From DASQZK01 sp963809925 (lineage in GTDB: Bacteria > Bacteroidota > Bacteroidia > Bacteroidales > GCA-2748055), in the NCBI GenBank assembly GCA_963809925.1, contig CAWELH010000004.1:248001-312000 (forward strand): 64,000 nt of DNA. The letters are read 5' to 3'. This document shows positions 1-9,602 of the stretch, piece after piece. How positions within the stretch are numbered: the first letter of the stretch is position 1; each line of letters opens with the position of its first letter. The notes below the pieces were generated by a model, which searched no databases, had not been told where the DNA came from, and worked only from the letters and a program-made list of their open reading frames with translations. The position numbers and the translations under genes are program-made.

Positions 1-1461
1 CGACCAGCTGTATTCAGCGGAAGCGATGAAGCCTCTCCAATAGGTTTCCATGTGGGGTGAACGATCGTCCCAGGCAGTACACAGCATTCCTTCCGTTTCC
101 TTTTCCGCGGCAAGCTCTGTAAAACTCTTTATCGCGGCGATACCGTTCATCGACGTACTATCGCGGTCATCAGCTGGGAACAAGGCACTGGCGCCCGACT
201 GTGCTGCCGTAGCGACCATTACTTTTAACCCATGCTCCCTATACCAATCGAGCGCCATGATATTACCGGCTTCCCTTCCCGAATTATAATTCCATCTCAT
301 GTAAATGCATTTCTTCGGGAAATCTGAAATTACCTCGTTCAGCTTGTTTTTTCCAGTCTTCCAAATCTCGGCTGCCTTCTCTTTATCGATATTTTTATAG
401 GTAGTTTCATAAACCCCTCCTTCCTTCAAGGGCATATCATCCCAGAAAATAGGTATTCTGCCGTTTTCTTCCGCAAATTCACAAACCCTCTTCAGCCAGT
501 ATAGATTCAGGCTTAACATGCCTTCTTTGTCGGCAGTTGGTTTGCATCTCGGACACAAACCAATGTTTCCGGTTTCATCACCGCCTACATGAAGATATCG
601 TGATCCTGGTGTTGCCTTGATAGCATCACGATAGAGGTCAAAAAGAACCTGGTATGTTCCTTCATTCAGCGGGCAAAATGCCCAGCGGTTGTAGGGGAGT
701 TCCCTGAGATGTGCATATTCTTCATGCTTAAGGATGAATGTTGCATGTCCAAGGCCCTGTACAAGCGGTGAAATTTCTATATGCCGTTCACTTGCATACT
801 TTGTAAGGGCTGCCATTTCATCAATACTTATCGCCTGAGGTGCTCCAACGAGGGGTTGACGTTCGTACCGTAGCTTATCCTCAAACTCGAAAATGATGGC
901 GTTGATCTTATACCGTGCAAGGCGGTCGATGCTATGGTAATAATAGTCCATATTATCGAGATGGTGCTTTACGTCAAAATGTACTGATCGATAGGCCAGG
1001 GCCGGATAATCGGTGATCCTGCAGGCAGGTACGGGAACATTAAAATCTCGGGCATCCTCCAGAAGCTGTTCAAGCGTCTGACATCCATAAAATATGCCGG
1101 CTTCCCCAGGTGCAATAATTTCTGCATTACCATTTATAATGGTTAATACATAGCCTTCTTTCGATGCAGGAACCTGTTTGTTGTCTATCCTCAGGCTGAG
1201 TGATCCTTTTCCTTTTCCCTTGTCGGGAAGAAGAGAAAGCAATTCGCCCATGACCGGGCGTTTTATATCATTTTCCAGGACAAGGAATTGCAGGTCATCA
1301 AAACGAATACCTTTTCCCTTCAGCATTTCCGTATTTACAGGTTCCGGAAGGATTCGGAAAGGTGCGGGCATTGTTCCGGCGACCGTCCTCACTTGAACAC
1401 CGGAGGCTGAAATGATCATGCCTGCGATCAGGAATAAAAGAACGGTCTTAAGTGACTTCAT
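1..1461 (-). CDS. GH20 beta-N-acetylhexosaminidase, partial (C-terminus outside window)
   Basis: Secreted enzyme expected to release terminal GlcNAc/GalNAc from glycans by substrate-assisted catalysis. I translated the reverse strand directly: 487 codons are open from the ATG at 1461 to the window edge, so the C-terminus is missing. The N-terminus (MKSLKTVLLFLIAGMIISAS) is a signal peptide. A GH20b-like N-terminal domain occupies roughly residues 30-145, followed by the TIM barrel. The GH20 signature HVGGDET lies near residue 295; its Asp-Glu pair is the catalytic pair in this family. An in-frame ATG at 1473 would add four residues; I prefer 1461 because it starts directly at the signal peptide. 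The DUF4838 gene lies 30 bp upstream on the same strand, so the two are probably cotranscribed. Family sure; exact substrate not determined. Confidence 0.88.
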   Translation of the reverse strand, partial: MKSLKTVLLFLIAGMIISASGVQVRTVAGTMPAPFRILPEPVNTEMLKGKGIRFDDLQFLVLENDIKRPVMGELLSLLPDKGKGKGSLSLRIDNKQVPASKEGYVLTIINGNAEIIAPGEAGIFYGCQTLEQLLEDARDFNVPVPACRITDYPALAYRSVHFDVKHHLDNMDYYYHSIDRLARYKINAIIFEFEDKLRYERQPLVGAPQAISIDEMAALTKYASERHIEISPLVQGLGHATFILKHEEYAHLRELPYNRWAFCPLNEGTYQVLFDLYRDAIKATPGSRYLHVGGDETGNIGLCPRCKPTADKEGMLSLNLYWLKRVCEFAEENGRIPIFWDDMPLKEGGVYETTYKNIDKEKAAEIWKTGKNKLNEVISDFPKKCIYMRWNYNSGREAGNIMALDWYREHGLKVMVATAAQSGASALFPADDRDSTSMNGIAAIKSFTELAAEKETEGMLCTAWDDRSPHMETYWRGFIASAEYSWS

Positions 1462-1491
1462 TTGATGACGCATACGATATAATTTAATGGA

Positions 1492-3285
1492 TTAAAATAG
1501 TTCTTCGAGCCTCCACCGGATATAATCGGGATACATAACCACCATATTCTGGTTGGGATGGGACCTGCTGTAGTCCACAAGTTTATCGAGGTCCCCGGGC
1601 TTCCGGGAGGAGAAAGCATCAGAATAAAGCCGGAAGAATTCGACATAAGTTTTTAGTCTTACGATCCTCTCTCTGATCACAACATCTTGTTCACGTTGGA
1701 GAATGATATCCAAATTGTTGAGAATTTTTAAGGCTACCGGATCTATAAGAGCTAATCTGCCGGCGTAGGCTTCATCCTCTGGCCGAAGGTATGGTTCGGG
1801 CTGCAGTTCTGTGAATATGCTATTGAAGACATTTTCTATGTCTGTTGAATCGGCACCATAGTAATCCCGGCAATACTCATGCAGCAGAAAAGGGATACTC
1901 TGGCTAGGGTCCCAGCATGCTTTGGCAAAAAACCAACAGTTAAAGCAGGTCCGCCACCAGTTTTCCATCGGAAGAAATAATGAGATAATACCGCGATAAC
2001 CCATGTCTCTTGCATGCATCGCAACATCGACGGCATTTTCCGGGCGCAGCCATAAATTTGCCTTTGACCGGTAATTATCACCCATATAATATTCAAATTG
2101 ATATACCCCTCCGGCATTGGCCTCTTTGCCAACCCATTCGGCCGCGAGGTCCTCCCTTATGCCGTTGTCGAGACACCAGAGTACGGAAATATTTTTGGGG
2201 ATACTCGCATCATGCGGCGGTACCCAGGTGAGTGGACGGTAAGCCAGATGCTCAACAATGATATCGGGGCGCACTTTTTTTATGGTTTCAGCCACCTGTT
2301 TCACCGCATTAAAGATGGTTTGCGGATCCCGGCAATTTTCACACTGGCAATAGTTTGAACCGTCAAGAGGCCAGGTACCGATTACATGAAATTCAGGGTG
2401 TTGTTGTGCATACGTTGCCAATGCATTGGCATAATAATTCACGGCATCTTTATTTGAATAGCACATATTGCCGAAATAAGGAGCTGGTCCGGCCTTTCTT
2501 TTTCCATTGATCAGTGAAAACCATTCCGGATGTTCTTTAAAAAGACTTCTTGGAAAAAAATGCGGGAGAGTATGTTCACTCATTTCTATGACAAATCCCC
2601 GGTTCTGCAATTCCGGAAGTAGTTCTGACGAGACCTCCTTCCAAATATCCCCATGGGCAGAGCCCGGACAGTCACTTGGTCTTTCTTCCGATACCAAAAT
2701 ATAATTCAGTTTGTTTTTCGCCATCCAGTCGATAAACTTTCTGCCCAGGTTTACACTGCTTCGCTGAAGGCCATACGGCGTAAGGCCGCGGTGTTCGAGT
2801 AAAGGAGTGAAGACCTGCTGTCCGGCTTGGAATTCAACGCTTGCTTTGCGAGGTACAATCTCCTCCGCTTTTCCGGGGTATACAAACGAGCAACCAGCCT
2901 GCTCAAGAAGCTGGTATACCCCATACAGGATGCCTCTGGCTTCGTTTGAAGTAATCGTAAGACCATCACGATCAGCGGTGATCCTGAAGCCGTCCCACTT
3001 TAAGGTTGTGTCAGACCGGACAGAAAACCGGATTGCTTTTTCGGAAGTACCCGCTGAACCGGAGAACATGATCTGAATCGTTGTTCCTGTAATCTCATTA
3101 AAATAAGACTGAAGCTCACTGGCGGCAAAATTCAGAACAGGGTCAGCATTGGAAGGTAGTACGATTGAGGTAATGTTTCCGTCTTTTCCGATATGCAGGC
3201 TGTTTTTTCCGGGTAAGGTTGAACAGGCTTGCAATAGAAGGAGTGCCACCACAAAGAGGAATCCTTTCAACTGGTTTATATGCAT
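1492..3285 (-). CDS. DUF4838-domain lipoprotein (GH67 N-terminal-like)
   Basis: Predicted surface or periplasmic lipoprotein of 597 residues. The signal sequence ends in a lipobox with Cys21 (LLLLQAC). Residues about 35-150 resemble the N-terminal domain of GH67 alpha-glucuronidases (ILYGVYQLLEQAGC motif). Residues about 170-430 look like the DUF4838 barrel, with a conserved stretch CQCENC near residue 315 and Trp/Cys-rich segments. Members of this family sit in glycan utilisation loci and are thought to be glycoside hydrolase-like, but I know of no settled activity. It lies 30 bp upstream of the GH20 gene on the same strand, suggesting joint action on an aminosugar-containing glycan (inference). 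Confidence 0.8.
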   Translation of the reverse strand: MHINQLKGFLFVVALLLLQACSTLPGKNSLHIGKDGNITSIVLPSNADPVLNFAASELQSYFNEITGTTIQIMFSGSAGTSEKAIRFSVRSDTTLKWDGFRITADRDGLTITSNEARGILYGVYQLLEQAGCSFVYPGKAEEIVPRKASVEFQAGQQVFTPLLEHRGLTPYGLQRSSVNLGRKFIDWMAKNKLNYILVSEERPSDCPGSAHGDIWKEVSSELLPELQNRGFVIEMSEHTLPHFFPRSLFKEHPEWFSLINGKRKAGPAPYFGNMCYSNKDAVNYYANALATYAQQHPEFHVIGTWPLDGSNYCQCENCRDPQTIFNAVKQVAETIKKVRPDIIVEHLAYRPLTWVPPHDASIPKNISVLWCLDNGIREDLAAEWVGKEANAGGVYQFEYYMGDNYRSKANLWLRPENAVDVAMHARDMGYRGIISLFLPMENWWRTCFNCWFFAKACWDPSQSIPFLLHEYCRDYYGADSTDIENVFNSIFTELQPEPYLRPEDEAYAGRLALIDPVALKILNNLDIILQREQDVVIRERIVRLKTYVEFFRLYSDAFSSRKPGDLDKLVDYSRSHPNQNMVVMYPDYIRWRLEELF

Positions 3286-3687
3286 GATCTGATTGTTTTT
3301 ATGGGACTCATTGATTGAAGTTACCGTTTTTCGTATATGGATTCATCTTGTAAATTATAAACGTACGAACTAATTTATATTCACAGAAGAAATATTTAAT
3401 AATTATAAATATAAATTAATTGCAGTCCTGAGCAGAATGCGGGTTGATCAAACTCTAGGCAATTTGAAAACGGTTTATTTTTGAAAACTGACAGTTGCCA
3501 TCTCTATATTTTTCGATGGCTTGAAGGCAATAAAATATCTCTTAGTGTTCTGATAATAAATGCACTAATAATTTATCAAATTTTTTTTCATACCGATTGC
3601 CAGATAAATATTTCGAACTAAATTTATCAGGACGTTGATCTGAAAGCTGTTTGCTGTGAGCCTTTAACCTCTAAACCTCTAACCCCT
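3286..3687. promoter_or_regulatory. Divergent intergenic region between DUF4838 and TonB-receptor genes
   Basis: AT-rich 402-bp region that must hold the promoters of both flanking divergent genes. For the rightward gene, TAAATTTA at 3619-3626 matches the Bacteroidota -7 box (TAnnTTTG) at seven of eight positions, with a TTG at 3597-3599 spaced 19 bp upstream. Just before the start codon lies a stuttering tract built on AACCTCT (3665-3686), similar in style to tracts near 19.5 kb. No ORF of note is seen. Confidence 0.3.
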
Positions 3688-6060
3688 ATGAAAGCCTCAT
3701 CTTTTTTTGCGGTAGTGGCGCTGCTATGTTTCGTTGAGCCAGGGCTCATAGCGCAGTCGTTCACACAGAATATTAAGGGTATCATTACGGACTCAGAAAC
3801 AAAAATTCCCCTTACTGGTGCCAATGTTGTACTTTTAAACAGTGATCCGCAAAAAGGAACAATATCCGGTCAGGACGGTCACTTCAAGCTGGCTGATGTA
3901 TCAGTGGGAAGGTATGATATTGCCGTAAGCTATCTGGGATATGAAGGTGCCTTGATACCCAACATCCTCCTTGCTTCAGGAAAGGAGGTATACCTTGAAA
4001 TTCAACTGACAGAGTCGGTTTCAAAGCTGGAAGAAGTCGTCGTATCTGCAAACCGCAAGAAGGATTTGCCGCTAAACTCAATGGCTGCCGTTTCTGCACG
4101 TGCCTTTAATGTTGAAGAGACACAGCGTTATGCAGCCAGTTTTTTTGATCCGGCACGGATGGCGCAGTCGTTTGCTGGTGTTGCCACGGCCGATGATGAA
4201 AACAACGAGATAGTGATTCGTGGAAATTCCGCAATGGGCTTGCTCTGGCGACTAGAGGGTATCGAAATTCCCAATCCGAACCATTTTAGCAATGGAGAGG
4301 GTGGCTCCGGAGGCGGGATTTGCATGATCAGTAATGCGGTACTTTCCAATTCCGATTTTCTCACCGGTGCATTTCCGGCTGAATATGGTAATGCCACATC
4401 CGGTATTTTTGATCTGAAATTCAGGAACGGGAATTACGACAAGACGGAATTCTCCGTGCAGGCAGGAATTCTTGGTCTTCAGGCCTCGGCGGAAGGACCG
4501 CTGGTAAAGAACAGTGCAGCATCCTGGCTTGTCAATTACCGTTACTCTTCCCTTACAATCCTTGATAAAGCAGGGATCAAGTTTGGGGGAGATAACGCGC
4601 TGGCACCGGATTTCCAGGATATTAATTTCAAAATAAATATCCCCACCTCAAAATACGGACGCTTTTCAATATTCGGGATCGGCGGGATCAGTTATACAGG
4701 TGATAATGCCATACAGGATACCTCCAGATGGGTCTACTGGTCTGACAGGCTACAGGAGAGGGAAAACCACCGCACCGGAGTGATCGGCTTTTCACATTTC
4801 TTTAATCTGGCCAATGGGAATACCTGGATCAGAAATACTCTGGCGGTAAGCACGGAGGAGAATGGCATGCATCAGGATACCTTGGACTATTCGCTTGATT
4901 TTCATGATGTCAATAATGAGATCTTCATTAACAATTCCATACGGTACAGTGGGTTGATACATCATAAGATCAATGCCCGGAATGTCATCCGTGCAGGGGT
5001 AATTTACAGCCGGCTCAGCTTTGATTTATATAAATACGGTCTCAAATGGGACAAAGGAATATTTGAACAATCCATCGACCAGTCTGGAAGTACATCTGTT
5101 TTTCAATCCTATCTTCAATGGCAAAGGAAGTTCAGCGATAATCTGACATTCAATGCCGGCTTGCATTTTACCGATCAGTTGCTGAATCAATCCACTGCGT
5201 TGGAACCACGAGCCAGCCTGAAGTATCAGTTAAATCCCCGACAGTCACTTTCATTTGGATTCGGAATGCATTCAAGGGTGCTACCGCCTTCTATCAACCT
5301 AGCACAAAAACCCATTCCGGGTGGAGGCTTTGAACAGCCAAACAGAGAACTTGGACTTCTCAAGGCGATGCATTATGTTGCAGGATATGACCAGAGTATT
5401 GCGGATAATCTGAGACTGAAAGCCGAACTTTACCTTCAATGCCTCTTTGATGTTCCGGTAGCTGCCGATAGTTCTTTTGTTTCGGCCATTAATGAGAATT
5501 CGGGCTTCACAAATGAAAAATTTGTAAATAAAGGCAAAGGGAGGAATTATGGGCTTGAACTGACACTCGAGCGCTTTTTCGACAAAGATATATACTTCCT
5601 CGTGACAACTTCACTCTTTCAATCGGAATACCTTGCTCTCGATAATGTATGGCGAAATACCAGGTTTAATGGAAATTACATCTTCAATGTTCTTGGAGGC
5701 AAGGAATTCAGGACGGGAAAAAACAAACAAAATACCTGGTGCCTGAATTCAAGGATTATATGGAGAGGTGGGTATAGGACGATCCCCATCGATCTCGACG
5801 CCTCTGTACTTAGAAATGAAACAGTACTGATTGGGGATAAAGCCTTTACCAGAAGGGCCCCGGACTACTTCCGCCTTGATTTTGGAGCCGGCTTCCGAAA
5901 AAATAAGGCGAGGTATAGCTGGGCTTTAAACCTCGATCTTCAGAACCTCACGAACCGGCTTAATCTGTACCAGGAATATTACAGTGCGGCCGACCAGCGG
6001 ATTAAAAGGTATACCTATTCAGGACTGATCCCTAACCTGAATTATAAAGTGGACTTCTGA
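3688..6060 (+). CDS. TonB-dependent outer-membrane receptor (not SusC class)
   Basis: Outer-membrane receptor of 790 residues, expected to import a ligand using TonB energy. A signal peptide (about residues 1-23, ending GLIAQS) is followed by a carboxypeptidase-regulatory-like beta-sandwich (about 27-112), a plug beginning near the motif KLEEVVVSANR (about 114-124), and a beta-barrel to an aromatic C-terminal residue (VDF). It lacks the SusC-specific DEVVVIGYG box and has no SusD partner, and at 790 residues is shorter than the roughly 1000 of SusC proteins, so it is the smaller receptor type often used for siderophores, cobalamin or peptides. The ligand cannot be told from sequence. Transcribed alone. 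Confidence 0.85.
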   Translation: MKASSFFAVVALLCFVEPGLIAQSFTQNIKGIITDSETKIPLTGANVVLLNSDPQKGTISGQDGHFKLADVSVGRYDIAVSYLGYEGALIPNILLASGKEVYLEIQLTESVSKLEEVVVSANRKKDLPLNSMAAVSARAFNVEETQRYAASFFDPARMAQSFAGVATADDENNEIVIRGNSAMGLLWRLEGIEIPNPNHFSNGEGGSGGGICMISNAVLSNSDFLTGAFPAEYGNATSGIFDLKFRNGNYDKTEFSVQAGILGLQASAEGPLVKNSAASWLVNYRYSSLTILDKAGIKFGGDNALAPDFQDINFKINIPTSKYGRFSIFGIGGISYTGDNAIQDTSRWVYWSDRLQERENHRTGVIGFSHFFNLANGNTWIRNTLAVSTEENGMHQDTLDYSLDFHDVNNEIFINNSIRYSGLIHHKINARNVIRAGVIYSRLSFDLYKYGLKWDKGIFEQSIDQSGSTSVFQSYLQWQRKFSDNLTFNAGLHFTDQLLNQSTALEPRASLKYQLNPRQSLSFGFGMHSRVLPPSINLAQKPIPGGGFEQPNRELGLLKAMHYVAGYDQSIADNLRLKAELYLQCLFDVPVAADSSFVSAINENSGFTNEKFVNKGKGRNYGLELTLERFFDKDIYFLVTTSLFQSEYLALDNVWRNTRFNGNYIFNVLGGKEFRTGKNKQNTWCLNSRIIWRGGYRTIPIDLDASVLRNETVLIGDKAFTRRAPDYFRLDFGAGFRKNKARYSWALNLDLQNLTNRLNLYQEYYSAADQRIKRYTYSGLIPNLNYKVDF

Positions 6061-6067
6061 GATATCT

Positions 6068-6400
6068 CTAACTCATTTCGACGTAAGTTCCGGACATTGC
6101 AAAATCATAGTCGGGCGAAAGGATTCTGATTTGCAATGACTCTCGATTCATTATGTCATTTTTGTCCACGTCGATAATACGTCCAAAAACAAAAATTTCT
6201 TAATATGGTTGCACCTGGTTTATAAAGATCAACCGTCCTTAGCCTGACATTGTAATCATCATTCAAATAATGGTGCTTAGACCAGGCATCACAGCCTGTA
6301 GGGTAAACCTGCCTCCTTCAGAAAAATACTTCAGTGTCCGTGCGTTCAATTTCGATAAAATTTTCATGCAAATCATGTTGTTGAATATGCGAACTAGTTT
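6068..6400 (-). pseudogene. Decayed gene fragment of unrecognised family
   Basis: Reading the minus strand gives protein-like sequence broken by one in-frame TGA (about 6319) and one frame change near the T5 run at about 6190. Upstream of the frame change it reads YPTGCDAWSKHHYLNDDY...RTVDLYKPGATILRN. After it, in another frame, comes GRIIDVDKNDIMNRESLQIR...DYDFAMSGTYVEMS and a stop at 6068-6070. The composition is that of a real extracytoplasmic protein C-terminus rather than random sequence. No family is recognised and the upstream boundary is uncertain. It fills most of the 528-bp gap before the SusC gene; the rest (6400-6588) must contain the operon promoter. Confidence 0.42.
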
Positions 6401-6588
6401 TATTGTGGATTGTTATTTATAACAGACCAATACTTTGGGATACAACTATTTAAATTTTATTTCTATGCTCTGATTTTTATAATTGAAAGTGTTATAAACC
6501 TTTCCCCACAATGTTTATCCGTATGTTTATATCACTGGAATTATTTGCAAAAGCCAAGGTCGAAAACTAACATTAAAGCCATTAGACT

Positions 6589-9588
6589 ATGAATAGGAAA
6601 TTGAATATTTCAGTTTGGCTTTATAAATCTTATCTCACCTGTCGGAGATTTCTTCTCTGCCTCCTCATAGTATTTCCAGTAGGTCTCTATGGACAAGAAA
6701 TTAAGGTAAATGGCTCTGTGAAGGACGAAGCCAACTCTCCGTTGATTGGTGTTACCATAGTAGTAAAAGGCACCACTAAAGGTACTATTACAAATCTGGA
6801 TGGCGAGTTTTCAATTGAAATTGCAAAGGGCGACACTCTTGTCTTATCCATGGTTGGTTTCCAAAGCCGGGAAATCGTTTCTGACGGCTCGGCTCCTGTG
6901 GACATTGTACTGAAGGAAGAATCACAGACACTCGATGAAGTTGTTGTGATTGGTTATGGGACCGTTAAGAAAAAAGACATTACGACCTCTGTGTCTACCG
7001 TATCCGTAAAAGACCTTAACGAACGGCCCTTGATATCAGCAGCCTCTGCCATTCAGGGAAAGGCGGCAGGTGTTAACGTCATTCAGCCCAGCGGCGAACC
7101 TGGCGCCGGTCTTATCGTCAGGGTAAGGGGGAGCACATCCATTAACGCGAGCAACGATCCGCTTTATGTCGTTGACGGTGTGCCGATGACCGAGATAAAT
7201 TTTCTTTCGCCCAACGATATCGAAAGCATTCAGATACTAAAAGATGCATCTTCAGCAGCCATCTATGGTTCCAGGGCGGCAAACGGCGTCGTTCTGATCA
7301 CGACAAAAGCCGGCTTAAAGGGAAAACCGAGTATCACCTTCAACTCAAGCTATGGCGTGACACACGTCGTGAGAAGAATGGAATCGTTGAAAGTTAATGA
7401 TTACAAGGACCTTATGGATGAAATCGGTGCCGCAACGATACCCGATGGCCTCACTGATCAAACCGACTGGTTTGATGAAACATTCAGAAATGGTACTTCA
7501 CAGAATTACCAGCTTTCATTCTCAAATGCAACCGATAAAACAAAATACTTTATCTCCGGCGGGATGATCAATGAAGCCGGAATCATCAATGTAGCATATT
7601 TCAAACGATATAACCTCAGGGCAAGTATTGAGGACCAGATTCGTCCCTGGCTTAAGGTGGGAAGTAACGTTGCGTATTCCGATTATTCAAACAACGGCAT
7701 CATTTCAGGAACCGGGTCAAACCGGGCAGGTGTCATCCTATCTGTGATTAATACGCCAACCTATGCACCCATATGGGACCCGGAACATCCCGGGCAGTAT
7801 TACGACAATTTCTACGGGGCCCAGGTCACAACGCCGTTGGAAAATATGTCACGAACTGCAGACGATAGAAATGCAAACAACCGTCTGATCGGGAGTATCA
7901 ACGCTGAGGCGACCATGTTTCATGACCTGAAATATAGGCCTATGCTTTCGGTTGACCGGGTCTATAACAATACCACAAGTTTCCTGGATCCAATTAAGAC
8001 AGCCTGGGGACGAACCAATTATGGCAACGCATCCGATTCGCGATCCTTAAGCACAATCCTGGTTTTTGATAACATCCTCACCTATGACAAGTCATTTAAT
8101 AAACACAGTATCAGTGCTATGGCAGGAACATCCTGGACTTCCTCACAATGGTCGATGGAATACCTGACCACCTCACATTTCCTTAATTCATCGGTCAAAA
8201 CACTTAACGCAGGGAATAAGGTCGAACAAAACAGTGGCTCCGTAGCTTCCGACTGGGGCATTATGTCATTTCTCGGTCGGTTGGCATACAATTACAACAG
8301 CAAATATTATCTGACTGCCAACTTTCGTGCTGATGGCTCTTCAAAACTGGCTCCAGGTCACAAATGGGGCTACTTTCCTTCATTTTCAGCCGCCTGGAGG
8401 ATCTCCTCTGAGCAGTTTATGGAAAATGTAAACTGGATCTATGACCTCAAACTGAGGGGTGGCTGGGGACAAACAGGAAACCAGTCGGGTATCGGTGACT
8501 ACTCTTATCTTCAACTATATAATTTTGACCGGCAAAACTGGTGGGAAACAGGAAAAAGCAATGCGCTTCCTACATTATCACCGGCAAGCCTGAGCAATGT
8601 GGATCTGACATGGGAAACGACCAGCCAATTTAACCTGGGTATCGATGTCAGCTTGTTGAAAAGCAGGTTAACCTTTTCAATAGATGCTTATAATAAGTAT
8701 ACCACGAACCTGTTAATGGTGGTTCCGCTGCCTTCCACGGCTTCGGTGGGTTCCATTACAAGGAATGAAGGGGAGATGTCGAATAAGGGTCTTGAACTGT
8801 CGCTCAATTCCAGGAATTTCGTCAAAACCTTAATATGGGAAACCGACTTCAATATCTCAATGAACCGTAATAAAGTTGAAAAATTCACATTACAGAACAT
8901 TTACTATTACGGTCAAACTTCAGAAGCAACCAGTGAAACGGTAATCCGGATGACACCGGGTGAACCTCTAAGCATGTTCTGGGGATATATCAGTGAAGGT
9001 GTTGATCCGGAAACGGGAAATATTATATTCAAGGATGTGAACCACGACGGTAAGGTCAACCTCTCGGATAAAACCTACATCGGCAATCCAAATCCCGCTT
9101 ATATCTATGGAATGACAAATACCTTTACGTACAAGGGATTTTCCCTGAGTATATTCATTCAGGGATCGCAGGGCAATGATATTTACAACGCCTCAAGGAT
9201 GGAAACGGAAGGCATGTACGATGCAAAAAATCAGTCAACCGTGGTTCTTGACAGATGGCGGAGGCCGGGTCAGATCACCTATATGCCCAGAGCTACTTCT
9301 GAGAAAGACAACATCGTCGCATCAACCCGCTTCGTTGAGGATGGCAGTTATCTGCGTCTAAAAACACTCACCCTGTACTACAATTTTACAGGAGATCTCA
9401 TGAGAAAAATAGGGATAGGCAAACTTCAGCCATACGTGACCGCTCAAAACCTGCTAACCCTTACCCGGTACACAGGATTTGATCCCGAAGTGAACCAGTT
9501 TGGCAGCAGCGCAGTCATTCAGGGCATCGACTGGGGAACTTATCCTCATTCCAAAAGCATCATTTTTGGTTTGAATGTTGAATTTTGA
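6589..9588 (+). CDS. SusC/RagA-family TonB-linked outer-membrane transporter
   Basis: Outer-membrane oligosaccharide importer of 999 residues that works with the adjacent SusD lipoprotein. The order is signal peptide (about 1-35), carboxypeptidase-regulatory-like domain (about 38-118), SusC-specific box DEVVVIGYGTVKKKD near residue 119, plug domain with the YVVDGVPM and GSRAANGVVLITTK motifs, and a beta-barrel ending NVEF. Length is normal for the family. The ATG at 6589 is chosen because the n-region and hydrophobic core of the signal peptide follow it. The SusD gene begins 14 bp downstream. First gene of a five-gene operon with SusE-like, GH30 and T9SS binding-protein genes; the GH30 suggests a beta-glucan cargo (inference). 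Confidence 0.95.
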   Translation: MNRKLNISVWLYKSYLTCRRFLLCLLIVFPVGLYGQEIKVNGSVKDEANSPLIGVTIVVKGTTKGTITNLDGEFSIEIAKGDTLVLSMVGFQSREIVSDGSAPVDIVLKEESQTLDEVVVIGYGTVKKKDITTSVSTVSVKDLNERPLISAASAIQGKAAGVNVIQPSGEPGAGLIVRVRGSTSINASNDPLYVVDGVPMTEINFLSPNDIESIQILKDASSAAIYGSRAANGVVLITTKAGLKGKPSITFNSSYGVTHVVRRMESLKVNDYKDLMDEIGAATIPDGLTDQTDWFDETFRNGTSQNYQLSFSNATDKTKYFISGGMINEAGIINVAYFKRYNLRASIEDQIRPWLKVGSNVAYSDYSNNGIISGTGSNRAGVILSVINTPTYAPIWDPEHPGQYYDNFYGAQVTTPLENMSRTADDRNANNRLIGSINAEATMFHDLKYRPMLSVDRVYNNTTSFLDPIKTAWGRTNYGNASDSRSLSTILVFDNILTYDKSFNKHSISAMAGTSWTSSQWSMEYLTTSHFLNSSVKTLNAGNKVEQNSGSVASDWGIMSFLGRLAYNYNSKYYLTANFRADGSSKLAPGHKWGYFPSFSAAWRISSEQFMENVNWIYDLKLRGGWGQTGNQSGIGDYSYLQLYNFDRQNWWETGKSNALPTLSPASLSNVDLTWETTSQFNLGIDVSLLKSRLTFSIDAYNKYTTNLLMVVPLPSTASVGSITRNEGEMSNKGLELSLNSRNFVKTLIWETDFNISMNRNKVEKFTLQNIYYYGQTSEATSETVIRMTPGEPLSMFWGYISEGVDPETGNIIFKDVNHDGKVNLSDKTYIGNPNPAYIYGMTNTFTYKGFSLSIFIQGSQGNDIYNASRMETEGMYDAKNQSTVVLDRWRRPGQITYMPRATSEKDNIVASTRFVEDGSYLRLKTLTLYYNFTGDLMRKIGIGKLQPYVTAQNLLTLTRYTGFDPEVNQFGSSAVIQGIDWGTYPHSKSIIFGLNVEF

Positions 9589-9602
9589 AAAGCGACTGAG
9601 AC

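Noticed and set aside
6410..6592. 60-residue ORF before the SusC gene
   Set aside because: AT-rich, no homology-like pattern, and it lies in the region where the operon promoter must be.
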